A stretch of DNA of 64,000 nt from Thermoanaerobacterales bacterium (GCA_012840135.1 DUMA01000022.1:418687-482686), one strand, 5' to 3'. Counted from the first letter of the stretch, positions 43,984-53,602 are shown. Notes: generated from the sequence alone by a model not told the origin. Numbers and translations are program-made.

Positions 43984-44558
43984 AATTCATCTATCTGCTG
44001 TTCTGTTTCTTCAATACTTCCGCTGTTATCTATTATCTTGTCCGCCATTTTTATTTTTTTATCAAGAGTCATCTGGGCCATTATTCTGTTCATGGCTTCT
44101 TCCAAGCTCATGTTCTTTTCACGGTTCAAAAGCCTTTTCAACTGCGTTTTCTCATCCACCGCCACCACCCAGACTTCATCTACCAGGGAATCGAGACCCG
44201 TTTCCAGCAGCAGAGCCGCATCTACCACAACTACCTTTGCATTTTCCTTTCTGTAATGTTCCAGCCGGTCTTTTATTTCCCGCACTATGGTGGGGTGGGT
44301 AATTCCGTTTAACGTTTCCAGCAGTTTCCGGTCTGAAAAAACTATTCGCCCCAGTTTCTTCCTGTCAATATTTTTCTCATCCAGCAATATATCCCTGCCG
44401 AAATTTTCTATTACTGCACGCCATGCGGGTTTTCCCGGTGTCATGATCTCGCGCGCAATTTCATCCGCATCTATTATAACAGCACCCCTGTTCTTAAGCA
44501 ACATGGAAATGGTACTTTTTCCGCTGGCAATGCCTCCGGTAAGTCCTATAACTTTCAA
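43935..44558 (-). CDS. coaE: Dephospho-CoA kinase
   Basis: Last step of coenzyme A synthesis, phosphorylating the 3'-OH of dephospho-CoA. The P-loop GLTGGIASGKSTIS is at residue 5, then IIDADEIAREIM and LLLETGLDSLVDEVWVV. At 207 residues it is typical. The ATG lies 30 bp behind polA. It overlaps the transglycosylase gene. Confidence 0.96.
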   Translation of the reverse strand: MKVIGLTGGIASGKSTISMLLKNRGAVIIDADEIAREIMTPGKPAWRAVIENFGRDILLDEKNIDRKKLGRIVFSDRKLLETLNGITHPTIVREIKDRLEHYRKENAKVVVVDAALLLETGLDSLVDEVWVVAVDEKTQLKRLLNREKNMSLEEAMNRIMAQMTLDKKIKMADKIIDNSGSIEETEQQIDELWREIEQSWQKKLQQH

Positions 44559-44588
44559 CAGACACCCTCCCGGTATTTATTATTAAAG

Positions 44589-47174
44589 TTAAAGGTCTTC
44601 CCAGGTATATCCCGTTTTAAAGTCCACCACCAGTGGCACTTTCAACGGCATCGCTTTTTCCATGTCATTTTTAACAATCTCTTTGATTACAGGAAGTTCA
44701 TCCTTCGGCACATCAAAAATAAGCTCGTCGTGCACCTGCAGCAGCATTTTGGATTTCAGGCGGGCTTTTTTTAAATCCCGGTAAACTTTTACCATGGCCA
44801 CTTTTATTATGTCGGCAGCGCTTCCCTGAATGGGTGTGTTCATGGCCACCCTTTCGGCAAAAGATCTCAGGTTATAGTTTCTGCTGTTAATGTCCGGAAC
44901 ATAGCGGCGCCGGTTTAATATGGTGGTAACATATCCCGAAAGTCTAGCCTTCCTTATGGTCTCCCTTACATAGTCCCGGACTCCCGGATACCGCTGAAAA
45001 TATGCTTCTATATAATCCTGGGCTTCCTTGCTGGAAATACCCAGGCTCTGGGCCAGTCCATATTCGCTTATGCCGTAAACTATGCCAAAATTTACGGCCT
45101 TTGCCCGATCCCTCAGCTCGGGTGTGACGTTTTCCGGTGGAATTCCGAAAACTTCGCTGGCAGTTCTTGTATGAATATCTTCACCTTTTATAAAAGCATC
45201 GATGAGGCTTTCGTCTCCTGAAACATGAGCCAGAACCCGAAGCTCTATCTGGGAATAATCTCCGGACAGCAACAGGTGCTCAGGACCGTCCGCTTCAAAA
45301 ACTCCGCGTATTCGCCTTCCGGCTTCTGTCCTGACCGGGATGTTTTGAAGGTTGGGTTCGGTGCTGCTGATGCGTCCCGTGAATGTTACCGTCTGGTTGA
45401 GGCTTGTATATAATCTGCCGGTGTTTTTGTCCACCAGCGACAGAAGGCCGTCGGCATAGGTCGATTTCATCTTCATCAAAAAACGGTATTCCAGAATTTT
45501 TTCCACTATGGGATGGAAAGGTTTCAGTTTCTCCAGCACCTCCGCATCGGTGGAATATCCGGTCTTCTTCTTTTTCACAGCGGGCAGGCACAATTTTTCA
45601 AAAAGCACTTCCCCCAGCTGTTTTGGTGAATTTATATTAAATTCCGTACCTGCCATCTTAAAAATTTCTTTACTGATATCTTCCAGTTTTTTACCAAACT
45701 CGTTAGAAAGCCGCTGTAATTTCTGAGAATTGACTTTAAAACCGGCCTTTTCCATGTCCGCCAGTACCACGCTCAGAGGCATCTCTACATTGAAAAACAG
45801 TTCCTCCATATCACATGTCTTGAGTCTTTCCCCCATCACCTGCATCAAAGATTTTAAAGCGCCGGTTTTCGTGCCGATGTGCTCTTCGACTTTTACTTCC
45901 ATACCAAGGTAGTCGTAAAATAGGGACTCAAGATCGTATCTCGGTTTGGAAGAGTCCAGCAGGTAAGCGGCCAGCATTGTATCAAAATCGGGATAGAAAT
46001 CTATATCCAGCTGCCGCAGGGCATTCCTGGCCAGTTTTCCGTCATGGGTTATCTTTAGAATATCCGGGGCCTCAAGCATAAGTTTCAGATTTTTCCTGGC
46101 ATTTTCATACATATCAATGAATTCGCGTGAAAGATAATATACCGTTTCTCCATCTGCAAGATAGATACCTTTGAAAGAATGGGCGGGAAAAAGTTCTGAT
46201 GAATCCATGAGAATGCACAATACGCCAGCAGGCTTTATCCTTTTTACCAGCTCTTCAAGGTCAGCACCGGAGTTTACGGTGTGCTGCACCCGGTTGCAGG
46301 ATGAAACCTCCACTTCAGGACGTTCTATCTTGTTCAACAGACTGTAAAACTCCAGTTCCCGGAACAATCTGGCCAGTTCATCATAATCGGGGTCTTTCAC
46401 CTTGAAATTTTCTAAATTGAAATCCAGATCTACATCTCTTACGATAGTGGCCAGATGCTTGCTAATCCTGGCCTGTTCGCTGTAATGCAACAAACTGTCC
46501 TTTAATTTCCCCTTTATACCATCCGTATTTTCCAGCAAGTTTTCCACAGTTTTGTATTCCTGCAAAAGTTTTGAGGCGGTTTTTTCTCCGATGCCGGGCA
46601 CGCCGGGGATATTATCGGAAGCATCTCCCATCAGCCCCTTTAAATCCGGTATGTTTTCTGGTGGTATGCCGAACCTCTCCTTTACTTTTTCAGTGTCATA
46701 TTCCTCAAGTTCGGTGATTCCTTTCCGTGTCAGCATAACATGTGTAAAAGGTGATACCAGTTGCAATGCATCTTTGTCCCCTGTAACTATCAGCGAAAAC
46801 GCACCGGCTTCCTCTGCTTTCTTCGATACTGTGCCCAGCACATCATCGGCTTCAAAGCCGTCCACTTCCAGATAACCGATGTTCAGTGCCTTCAATATAT
46901 CCTTTAATAAGTCAAACTGTCCCGCAAGTTCGTCCGGCATCTTGGGCCTGGTGGCCTTATAAGCTGCAAACTGGTCGTGGCGGAAGGTGGGCCCCTTTTT
47001 GTCAAAAGCCACTGCAATGTAGTCGGGCTTTTGTTCTTTTAAAATCTTAAGCAGCATGTTGCAGAACCCGTAAACGGCATTGGTATGTACACCCCTGGAT
47101 GTCCTCAAAGGCGGAAGAGCATGAAAAGCCCTGTGCAGCAGGCTGTTTCCGTCTATTAACATTATCTTCTTCAT
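44589..47174 (-). CDS. polA: DNA polymerase I
   Basis: Repair and Okazaki-fragment polymerase, 861 residues. The N-terminal 5'-3' exonuclease (about 1-290) has LIDGNSLLHRAFHALPP and GLMGDASDNIPGVPGIGEKT. The middle 3'-5' exonuclease-like domain lacks the catalytic Asp/Glu signature (ILMDSSELF where active enzymes have DTET), so proofreading is probably lost, as in Bacillus. The polymerase domain has motif A DYSQIELRVLAHVSGDE, the O-helix RDRAKAVNFGIVYGIS and motif C VHDELIFDVP. I chose the ATG at 47174 with GGGAG 8 nt upstream. Confidence 0.97.
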   Translation of the reverse strand: MKKIMLIDGNSLLHRAFHALPPLRTSRGVHTNAVYGFCNMLLKILKEQKPDYIAVAFDKKGPTFRHDQFAAYKATRPKMPDELAGQFDLLKDILKALNIGYLEVDGFEADDVLGTVSKKAEEAGAFSLIVTGDKDALQLVSPFTHVMLTRKGITELEEYDTEKVKERFGIPPENIPDLKGLMGDASDNIPGVPGIGEKTASKLLQEYKTVENLLENTDGIKGKLKDSLLHYSEQARISKHLATIVRDVDLDFNLENFKVKDPDYDELARLFRELEFYSLLNKIERPEVEVSSCNRVQHTVNSGADLEELVKRIKPAGVLCILMDSSELFPAHSFKGIYLADGETVYYLSREFIDMYENARKNLKLMLEAPDILKITHDGKLARNALRQLDIDFYPDFDTMLAAYLLDSSKPRYDLESLFYDYLGMEVKVEEHIGTKTGALKSLMQVMGERLKTCDMEELFFNVEMPLSVVLADMEKAGFKVNSQKLQRLSNEFGKKLEDISKEIFKMAGTEFNINSPKQLGEVLFEKLCLPAVKKKKTGYSTDAEVLEKLKPFHPIVEKILEYRFLMKMKSTYADGLLSLVDKNTGRLYTSLNQTVTFTGRISSTEPNLQNIPVRTEAGRRIRGVFEADGPEHLLLSGDYSQIELRVLAHVSGDESLIDAFIKGEDIHTRTASEVFGIPPENVTPELRDRAKAVNFGIVYGISEYGLAQSLGISSKEAQDYIEAYFQRYPGVRDYVRETIRKARLSGYVTTILNRRRYVPDINSRNYNLRSFAERVAMNTPIQGSAADIIKVAMVKVYRDLKKARLKSKMLLQVHDELIFDVPKDELPVIKEIVKNDMEKAMPLKVPLVVDFKTGYTWEDL

Positions 47175-47233
47175 AAAATTCACTCCCGATACTATTATTC
47201 ACCAAAAAACTACAAATACCTTCAAACGAAAAT

Positions 47234-47277
47234 AAAAAAATCGATTGACGTTTTTACACGATACCGAACGTCAATCG
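47234..47277 (-). terminator. Terminator of the sigma/anti-sigma operon
   Basis: CGATTGACGTT (47242-47252) pairs perfectly with AACGTCAATCG (47267-47277). On the minus strand it is followed by a run of seven T. Confidence 0.9.
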
Positions 47278-47288
47278 TCGCAAAAAAT

Positions 47289-48509
47289 TCAATCCTTTGG
47301 TCTTTGCACCGCCTCCTTTTCCATTATATTGACCTGTATGACCACAAGTTTTTTTTCTTTACTCTGCGTCTCCTTTTCTGTAGTTTTTTCATCCGGAACG
47401 GTATTTCCCTGTTGGCCTTCCTGACCATGGCTCTGCGCCATCATAAGTTGCTCTTCGGGCTGGACAGCCTTTTCTTCTGCAGCGCTTTTATCCTGCGGCC
47501 CTTCAAGGCTTTTTCCCGTATCGCTCAGGGCTTTTATCCTCTCTAAAACGGTGGCCAGATTTTCAGCCGGCAGTTCCATCAAAATATAGGCTTTTCGGAG
47601 GTTTTCCCCGCCCTCCGCGGTTATTTGGCTTTCCCTTATACTTCCACCCAGTTGATCTGCCAGTTCTATGGCTGAGCCCACGTTTTTATCAAAGTCATTG
47701 ACAAAAATAGTGATTTGTTCCACCGGCCCCTCGGAACCGGGGTTTGCTGCAGCCGCCTTCTGGCCGCCGTCCTGCAGCGCTTTATATTTAATCCCGTTTT
47801 CAGTCTGCATAACATCTCCAATACTGCCATTCCTAGAGCTTTTATTTACTGCAATAGAACGTTGTTTTGGATTGCTGATTTCAAATTCCGAGCGGAGCAT
47901 GCTCTCCTTTTCTACGGTGGCTGACGGAGCGCCTTCCTTTGGTTTGTCAGCCATCAGTATTTTTTTATCTGCACTGTCGCCTGTAATTGGCTGTATCTTA
48001 TCATCACCGGAAGATTCTGCCTTCGATATTCCATCGGCATGCGCCGCCTCCAGAGATAGTGCCTTGGATTCGATTTTTGCCAACTGCTTTTCAGTTCCCA
48101 TCCCCTTTCTGCCAAAAAGACCTTCGGGCATGTTGGAAAAACGGCCCAGGAAAAAGCTTATTAAAATGACGCAAAAACCCCCTGCCAGAATTTTGAAATA
48201 TGACCTGTAAAAACTATGGAATGATGCCATGAAATATCTTATAGAACCCGGGAAAAAGCTCGTGATCCCGGTACTTTTTTGTTCGCCCTTTAGTTTCAAT
48301 AATCTTTCATGAAGGGAAGGCATGAAATCATCGGGCAGATCCACACTTTCAAAAGAATTGAAGGCCCTGAGTATCCTGCCGATATCTTCCACTTCGCTTC
48401 TGCATTCGGCACATATCTTTATATGTTCTTCAAGAGCTTCCTTCTCGTCCAGGGTGACCAGCCCCTCCACATATTTATCTATTAGCTCCCTGTATGTCTC
48501 GCACGCCAT
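47289..48509 (-). CDS. Anti-sigma factor with zinc-finger and DUF4349-like domain
   Basis: Membrane anti-sigma factor of 406 residues. The N-terminal zf-HC2 anti-sigma domain has EEHIKICAECRSEVEDIG (HxxxCxxC, about residues 28-40). One membrane segment follows near residue 112 (ILAGGFCVILISFFLG). The extracytoplasmic part has a charged low-complexity linker, then a domain around 265-330 (VEQITIFVNDFDKNVGSAIE and LRKAYILMELPAENLATVLE) resembling DUF4349, and a Gln/Glu/Lys-rich tail. It follows the ECF sigma gene by 24 bp and should hold that sigma factor inactive until an envelope signal arrives. Confidence 0.85.
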   Translation of the reverse strand: MACETYRELIDKYVEGLVTLDEKEALEEHIKICAECRSEVEDIGRILRAFNSFESVDLPDDFMPSLHERLLKLKGEQKSTGITSFFPGSIRYFMASFHSFYRSYFKILAGGFCVILISFFLGRFSNMPEGLFGRKGMGTEKQLAKIESKALSLEAAHADGISKAESSGDDKIQPITGDSADKKILMADKPKEGAPSATVEKESMLRSEFEISNPKQRSIAVNKSSRNGSIGDVMQTENGIKYKALQDGGQKAAAANPGSEGPVEQITIFVNDFDKNVGSAIELADQLGGSIRESQITAEGGENLRKAYILMELPAENLATVLERIKALSDTGKSLEGPQDKSAAEEKAVQPEEQLMMAQSHGQEGQQGNTVPDEKTTEKETQSKEKKLVVIQVNIMEKEAVQRPKD

Positions 48510-48533
48510 ATCATTTTCCCCCCTTCTACTATT

Positions 48534-49106
48534 TTAGACGTATTTGTTAAAAAAAAGTTCCCTGTCTTTCAGTATTTGCCTCAAGACCCGGCGACCCCTG
48601 TTTATTCTGGATTTTATCGTCCCCGTGGGACATTTTAATATTTCGCTGATCTCCACATAGCTGAATCCCTGTATATCCCTTAACACCACGCACATCCTTA
48701 GATCTTCGGGCAGGGATTTAATGGCGTCATTCAGCGCTTTTTTCAGTTCCTTATTTTCCATCACATCTTCCGGCATTTTTGAATGTTCACCCTGCCCCAT
48801 TCCGCTTCCATCCATTTCATCCGTAATGGGCAGCGCATCCTCTTTTTTCTTCCGGCAAAAATCTATGCAAGTGTTGACGGCTATTCTGTAAAGCCAGGTA
48901 GAAAAAGACGAACCCTCTTTGAAATTTTTTAAAGAGGTGTATATTTTAAGAAAGATTTCCTGGGTTATATCCCTGGCATCTTCCGTATTTTCTAAAAAAC
49001 GATAAACCGTATTGTATACCTTTTTCTCATAACCAGATATGAGCTCTTCAAAGGCTGCTACATCACCCATTTTAGCTCTGTATATGAGTTCTTTATTTTC
49101 GTTCAA
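48534..49106 (-). CDS. ECF RNA polymerase sigma factor
   Basis: Extracytoplasmic-function sigma factor of 190 residues. The sigma-70 region 2 is at about 10-75 (AFEELISGYEKKVYNTVYRF and DARDITQEIFLKIYTSLKNF). A 30-residue charged linker follows, then region 4 at 125-180 (SLPEDLRMCVVLRDIQGFSY and CPTGTIKSRINRGRRVLR). I chose the TTG at 49106 because GAGGGGG lies just upstream; longer in-frame starts at 49151 would include that site. It is paired with the membrane anti-sigma factor behind it. The regulon is unknown; autoregulation is likely. Confidence 0.92.
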   Translation of the reverse strand: MNENKELIYRAKMGDVAAFEELISGYEKKVYNTVYRFLENTEDARDITQEIFLKIYTSLKNFKEGSSFSTWLYRIAVNTCIDFCRKKKEDALPITDEMDGSGMGQGEHSKMPEDVMENKELKKALNDAIKSLPEDLRMCVVLRDIQGFSYVEISEILKCPTGTIKSRINRGRRVLRQILKDRELFFNKYV

Positions 49107-49409
49107 GCCCCCTCTCCCCCTTTCCCAAACTGAAGACATTCCATCGTGCATCCTGGTGCAAGCCTGTTACAATTTCTTATTCGATTTTAACAGTGCAAAT
49201 TCCTTTAAAAAAAATTGTAATTTTTTCAGCCTGTACAAAAAAGAAATTTTTGAAGGATAGAAGGATTTCTAAGTTTTTTGTAGAATAAATATACTAAATA
49301 TATGGCGTTTCAGTTAGATAAGGCAAAATCCAGCATTCACCGTTCCTTTTATGCAATGGAGCCTTTCCCGGCTTGCTACGCATAAGAGATCAACAGGAGG
49401 ATCCCTTTG
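49107..49409. other. Divergent intergenic region between sigma operon and DUF3870 gene
   Basis: An AT-rich stretch that must hold the promoters of the ECF sigma operon (minus) and the DUF3870 gene (plus). CTGTTA and TAACAG (about 49173-49204) form an inverted repeat. TGTAAC near 49180 on the minus strand could be an ECF -35 box, but no convincing -10 was found. Confidence 0.35.
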
Positions 49410-49748
49410 ATGGTTTACCCGAAAAACAGCATATATATTATCGGTAATTCCAAGGCACCTCAGAACAATCCCATAACTCACATGTACAATATGTTTTTTA
49501 TAGGCCTCGTAGTAGATAAGGATACCGGGCGAATAATCGATGCTGGTGCCGCAGGAGTTCTTCCACTGACATCGGAATTTATAAGGTCCATTTTTTTAGA
49601 TAAAAATATGGAATGCAATATATCTGAAATATCAAAAGAGATAGAGTCCAGGTATTTTGGTTCCTCACAGAAAGCTCTCATAGTGGCGTTTAAAGACGCC
49701 CAGAAAAAATATTTTCAAATAAAAAGCGGTAAAAATATTGAAGAGTAG
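49410..49748 (+). CDS. DUF3870 protein
   Basis: A 112-residue soluble protein with SIYIIGNSKAPQNNPITHMY at the N-terminus and GLVVDKDTGRIIDAGAAGVL, matching DUF3870 proteins of clostridia. The function is unknown. The ATG at 49410 lies 9 nt behind GGAGG; a TTG directly before it (49407) is equally possible. It uses TAG as its normal stop and ends at a terminator. Confidence 0.8.
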   Translation: MVYPKNSIYIIGNSKAPQNNPITHMYNMFFIGLVVDKDTGRIIDAGAAGVLPLTSEFIRSIFLDKNMECNISEISKEIESRYFGSSQKALIVAFKDAQKKYFQIKSGKNIEE

Positions 49749-49773
49749 CTGCTTTGTCAACTTCTCGTTGATG

Positions 49774-49815
49774 AAATCCAGCGAAAACACCATGTGTTTT
49801 CTCTGGATTTTTTAA
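49774..49815 (+). terminator. Terminator after the DUF3870 gene
   Basis: AAATCCAG pairs with CTGGATTT and inner GAAAACA with TGTTTTC, followed by T residues. A second, smaller hairpin (AATCCTG/CAGGATT plus T run) follows at about 49856-49881. Confidence 0.88.
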
Positions 49816-49911
49816 TTACCAAAAATTCCACTATTAAATTATTTATATTAACCGAAATCCTGACAATAGACAGGATTTTTAATAAAAACGTCGAATAAAT
49901 TTTTCTTATAT

Positions 49912-49925
49912 GTTAATATATTAAC
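49912..49925. promoter_or_regulatory. Perfect 14-bp palindrome upstream of the peptide transporter
   Basis: GTTAATATATTAAC is fully palindromic, 112 bp before the substrate-binding gene. It could be an operator, but AT-rich palindromes of this size also occur by chance. Confidence 0.35.
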
Positions 49926-50037
49926 TAAAACTCAGCATATCATACATATGAAAGGAGGTTTTGTAAAGTTAATAAAATTTCTTATATTACTCTCTTTTAC
50001 AACATCTTATTTCCAAACTTTTTGAGGGGGGACATGA

Positions 50038-51675
50038 ATGTTAGTTTATAAAAAACTGTTGGCGTCAGTGTTAGTAATGCTGGTAGTGGTATCGCTGGTG
50101 GGTTGCGGCGGAGGTCAGAAAACCCAGCAGGGTCAGGGCCAGAGCCAGAGCCAACCGGCGGATACGAAGCACGGAGGGACTTTGCAGGATGCTCTGGGTC
50201 AAGATCCTCCGGGACTCGATGTCCAGCAAAACTCCATGTTGGAGACCTATTACCTCGGAAGGCTTTTGTTCAGCACTCTTGTGAGGTACAAGGGCGGCAC
50301 CACCGATCTTGAGCCGGAACTTCTTGCAGAAATGCCCACAGTCAGTTCCGATGGTTTGACTTATCACTTTAAATTAAAACCTGATCTCAAGTTCAGCGAT
50401 GGAACGCCACTTACTTCAAAGGATGTGAAATTCACCTTTGAGCGCATGCTCAAGCCCGAGACCAAGGCCATCAATCAGTGGGTATTCGAACCCATCAAGG
50501 GCGCCAAAGATATGGAAGATGGCAAAGCCACCGAACTGGCAGGGTTCAAAATAATAAACGATCAAGAGTTCGAGATTACACTTGAAGCTCCCTATGCACC
50601 TTTTGTCCAGAACCTGGCAGTGCCATGTGCCTCCATCTATCCCGCCGATGCGACCCAAAAGGCCGGCGAAGAATGGACACTGAACCCCATCGGCAGCGGC
50701 CCATATAAAATTGCCGAATGGGTGCACGATGATCACATAACCCTGGAAAGAAATACAAATTACTTTGAAAAAGATCTGCCCTATATCGATAAGATCCAGA
50801 TGAAGATCATCCCTGACGAGGCTACCATGACCATGGAATTCGAAAACGGAAATATTGACATTCTTGCCATTCCCGACTCCGAATACCCGAGGCTTGCGTC
50901 AGATCCCAATTTCAGCAAGATGATCGTGGAAAACACACCGCTCAATACTTACTTCTATGTAATGAATGAAAACGTCAAATATTTCCAGGATGTCAGGGTA
51001 AGAAAGGCCATAGCCATGGCCATCGATAAGGACAAGATTCTAAAAGAACTCCTGAACAACAGAGGTACTGTCGCTAAAGGATTGCTGGGACCCGGCATCC
51101 CGGGATACAACGAAAACAACCCCGGATTCCCATATGATCCGGAGCAGGCCAAAAAACTTCTGGCTGAAGCCGGTTATCCCAACGGTTTTGAAGTGGAAAA
51201 CTGGCAGGCCAAGAACGAAACTTTCTACAAGAGGAATGTGGCGATCCAGGCCATGCTAAAACAGATCGGCATCGATATGAAGATAAATCAAATGGACAGC
51301 GCTTCCTGGAGGCAGTCAAGAAACAACGGCCAGGTGCCGATCTATCTTGCCAACTGGTGGGCTGACATACCCGATCCCGACAACTACATGTATAATATCC
51401 TGCATTCTTCGCAGTCGCCGGGATGGTCCATAAACTACAAGAACCCCAAAGTAGATGAGCTCATCGAAAAAGCCCGGGTATCCACCGACATGAATGAGCG
51501 CATAAAGATGTATCAGGAAGCAGAGAAAATAGCAGTGTACGACGACGTTTCGATTATTCCGCTGTTCCATGTTAAGGAATACTACATCGTTCAACCGTAT
51601 GTAAAAGATGTCCAGTTCCATCCGACGGGAATCGGCAGCTACAATTACAAGACCATGTGGCTTGAAAAGAAATAA
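50038..51675 (+). CDS. Peptide-type ABC transporter substrate-binding lipoprotein (SBP family 5)
   Basis: Lipoprotein receptor of 545 residues. The signal peptide ends in the lipobox VSLVGCGGG, followed by a Gln-rich linker. The SBP-5 fold has LEPELLAEMPTVSSDGLTYH, LKFSDGTPLTSKDVKFTFER and NPIGSGPYKIAEW. GAGGGGGG lies 6 nt before the ATG. Two DppB/DppC-type permease genes follow, but no ATPase genes. The ligand may be an oligopeptide, dipeptide or sugar oligomer; sequence alone does not tell. Confidence 0.94.
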   Translation: MLVYKKLLASVLVMLVVVSLVGCGGGQKTQQGQGQSQSQPADTKHGGTLQDALGQDPPGLDVQQNSMLETYYLGRLLFSTLVRYKGGTTDLEPELLAEMPTVSSDGLTYHFKLKPDLKFSDGTPLTSKDVKFTFERMLKPETKAINQWVFEPIKGAKDMEDGKATELAGFKIINDQEFEITLEAPYAPFVQNLAVPCASIYPADATQKAGEEWTLNPIGSGPYKIAEWVHDDHITLERNTNYFEKDLPYIDKIQMKIIPDEATMTMEFENGNIDILAIPDSEYPRLASDPNFSKMIVENTPLNTYFYVMNENVKYFQDVRVRKAIAMAIDKDKILKELLNNRGTVAKGLLGPGIPGYNENNPGFPYDPEQAKKLLAEAGYPNGFEVENWQAKNETFYKRNVAIQAMLKQIGIDMKINQMDSASWRQSRNNGQVPIYLANWWADIPDPDNYMYNILHSSQSPGWSINYKNPKVDELIEKARVSTDMNERIKMYQEAEKIAVYDDVSIIPLFHVKEYYIVQPYVKDVQFHPTGIGSYNYKTMWLEKK

Positions 51676-51737
51676 AAAGGGGTTGGGCGTTCCCGCGCCC
51701 AACCGTTTATTTATGATACATCAGAGGGGGTGCGGTT

Positions 51738-52670
51738 TTGACTTCATATATTATACGAAGGCTTTTATCCATGATTCCGGTGCTCATTGGAATTACTCTC
51801 ATAACATTTATATTAATAAATGTCGTACCCGGCGACCCCGTGGTCAATATGATGGGCAAAAGAGTTGATGCTCAAACCATAGCAAACATCAGACACCAGC
51901 TGGGTCTTGACCGACCTCTTTATATTCAGTACTTTGATTTTTTGTTTAAAGCTGTAAGGGGTGACCTGGGCAGATCTTTTTACAACCACCAGGATGTGAT
52001 GAAAACCATACTGCAGAGATTCCCAGCCACTGTAAAATTATCTCTTACTTCTATGATAGTGGCAATAATAATAGGCCTTACGGTGGGGATAGTTTCTTCC
52101 GTCAAACAGTACACTTTTTTCGATCACTCCAGCATGATAGTGGCCCTTATGGGAATTTCCGCTCCCGTTTTCTGGGTGGCTATAATCCTTCAACTAATCT
52201 TTGGATTGAAACTAAAGTGGTTTCCCATCTCCGGCTATTCGGGACCCGAATACATGGTTTTGCCGGCCATCGCTCTCGGCACGAGGTTTGCCGCCACCAT
52301 AGCCAGGATGTCCCGCAGCAGCATGCTGGAAGTAATCCGCCAGGATTACATTCGAACAGCCAGGGCTAAGGGCTTAAGCGAAAGAGTTGTAATTTACAAA
52401 CATGCTTTAAAAAATGCCATGATACCCGTCATCACCATCATAGGTCTTCAGGTCGGCGGACTTCTTACAGGCTCTATTCTTACGGAAACCGTCTTCGGTA
52501 TTCCGGGTCTCGGCAGGCTCTCCATAGAAGCCATCAATAACAGGGATTTCCCCGTCATACAGGGTACCGTGCTATTCACCGCCCTTGTGTTCGTATTTAC
52601 TAATTTGATAGTGGATATATCCTATTCCTTCCTTGATCCGAGGATCAGATATGATGGGGGTGAAGGTTGA
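51738..52670 (+). CDS. Peptide ABC transporter permease (DppB type)
   Basis: Membrane permease of 310 residues with the DppB N-terminus YIIRRLLSMIPVLIGITLIT, a binding-protein-dependent transport domain and the EAA-loop TARAKGLSERVVIYKHALKN. The last segments include FGIPGLGRLSIEAINNRDFP, which is typical. It starts with TTG 51738 behind GGGGGTG. It overlaps the next permease start by one base (TGATG), so the two are translationally coupled. Confidence 0.95.
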   Translation: MTSYIIRRLLSMIPVLIGITLITFILINVVPGDPVVNMMGKRVDAQTIANIRHQLGLDRPLYIQYFDFLFKAVRGDLGRSFYNHQDVMKTILQRFPATVKLSLTSMIVAIIIGLTVGIVSSVKQYTFFDHSSMIVALMGISAPVFWVAIILQLIFGLKLKWFPISGYSGPEYMVLPAIALGTRFAATIARMSRSSMLEVIRQDYIRTARAKGLSERVVIYKHALKNAMIPVITIIGLQVGGLLTGSILTETVFGIPGLGRLSIEAINNRDFPVIQGTVLFTALVFVFTNLIVDISYSFLDPRIRYDGGEG

Positions 52671-53581
52671 TGGCAAAAGTTCAAACGCCTTTAAACAGGT
52701 CAAATAAAATAAAAACTGCTAAAAAGAACCTTCAGGAAAGTAGAAGCCTGTACTATGATGCCTGGCTCAGATTGAAGCGCAACAAAGCTGCTATGGTAGG
52801 GTTGTTTTTCGTTATACTTCTGGTAGTAGTGGCCATATTTGCAGAAGTGCTCGCCCCTTACGATCCTTACGCTCAGAATCTGGACTATCGCTTGAAACCG
52901 CCCACGGCTCAGCATCTCCTCGGAACCGATGATTACGGCAGGGATATACTCAGCAGGATTATTTACGGTTCCAGGGTTTCGCTTATGGTGGGAGTAATTT
53001 CCGAAGGTATCGCACTCATACTGGGCGTTCTGCTCGGAGCCATAGCGGGCTATTACGGCGGAAAAGTGGATAATTTTATTATGAGGCTTTGCGATATAAT
53101 GTTTGCTTTCCCGGAACTTTTGTTTTGCATAGGCATCATGTTCGCCCTGGGGCCAGGCATATATAATGTATTTATCGCCATAGGCTTTGTGGGATGGGCC
53201 GGATATGCAAGACTCGTGCGCGGCCAGATTCTTTCTCTCAAGAGAATGGAGTTCGTGGAAGCAGCCCATGCTTCAGGTGCAAAAGATATCCGCATCATTT
53301 TAAAACACATCCTCCCAAATACGCTGGCCCCTATAATAGTTATGCTGACATTGAGCATACCGGGTGCGATCATGTCGGAGGCCAGTCTCAGCTTCCTGGG
53401 CCTCGGAGCCCAACCGCCCACGGCAAGCTGGGGTTCCATGATTTATGACGGCAGATCTTATCTGAGGACTTTTCCGTGGTTCAGCATAACGCCCGGTATC
53501 GCCATCATGCTTACGGTACTGGGATTCAATCTCTTCGGGGATGGTTTGAGGGACGCACTGGATCCGAGATTAAAAAGATAG
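52670..53581 (+). CDS. Peptide ABC transporter permease (DppC type)
   Basis: Partner permease of 303 residues. The DppC N-domain has WLRLKRNKAAMVGLFFVILL, LAPYDPYAQN and HLLGTDDYGRDILSRIIYGS; the EAA-loop is EAAHASGAKDIRIILKHILP. The ATG at 52670 overlaps the dppB stop, with GGGGGTGAAGG upstream. Transport by this complex needs DppD/DppF-type ATPases, which do not follow; a terminator comes next. Confidence 0.95.
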   Translation: MAKVQTPLNRSNKIKTAKKNLQESRSLYYDAWLRLKRNKAAMVGLFFVILLVVVAIFAEVLAPYDPYAQNLDYRLKPPTAQHLLGTDDYGRDILSRIIYGSRVSLMVGVISEGIALILGVLLGAIAGYYGGKVDNFIMRLCDIMFAFPELLFCIGIMFALGPGIYNVFIAIGFVGWAGYARLVRGQILSLKRMEFVEAAHASGAKDIRIILKHILPNTLAPIIVMLTLSIPGAIMSEASLSFLGLGAQPPTASWGSMIYDGRSYLRTFPWFSITPGIAIMLTVLGFNLFGDGLRDALDPRLKR

Positions 53582-53602
53582 GTGAAAAACCTATCTTTAT
53601 TT
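53573..53602 (+). terminator. Terminator after the peptide transporter operon
   Basis: AAAGATAGGT pairs with ACCTATCTTT around a short A-rich loop, followed by ATTTATTT. The stem starts inside the last codons of the permease gene. Confidence 0.8.

Noticed and set aside
49948..50025. Possible 25-codon leader peptide (MKGGFVKLIKFLILLSF...) before the peptide transporter
   Set aside because: The AAGGAGG lies inside the frame, not before its ATG, and no start codon follows it at a proper distance.
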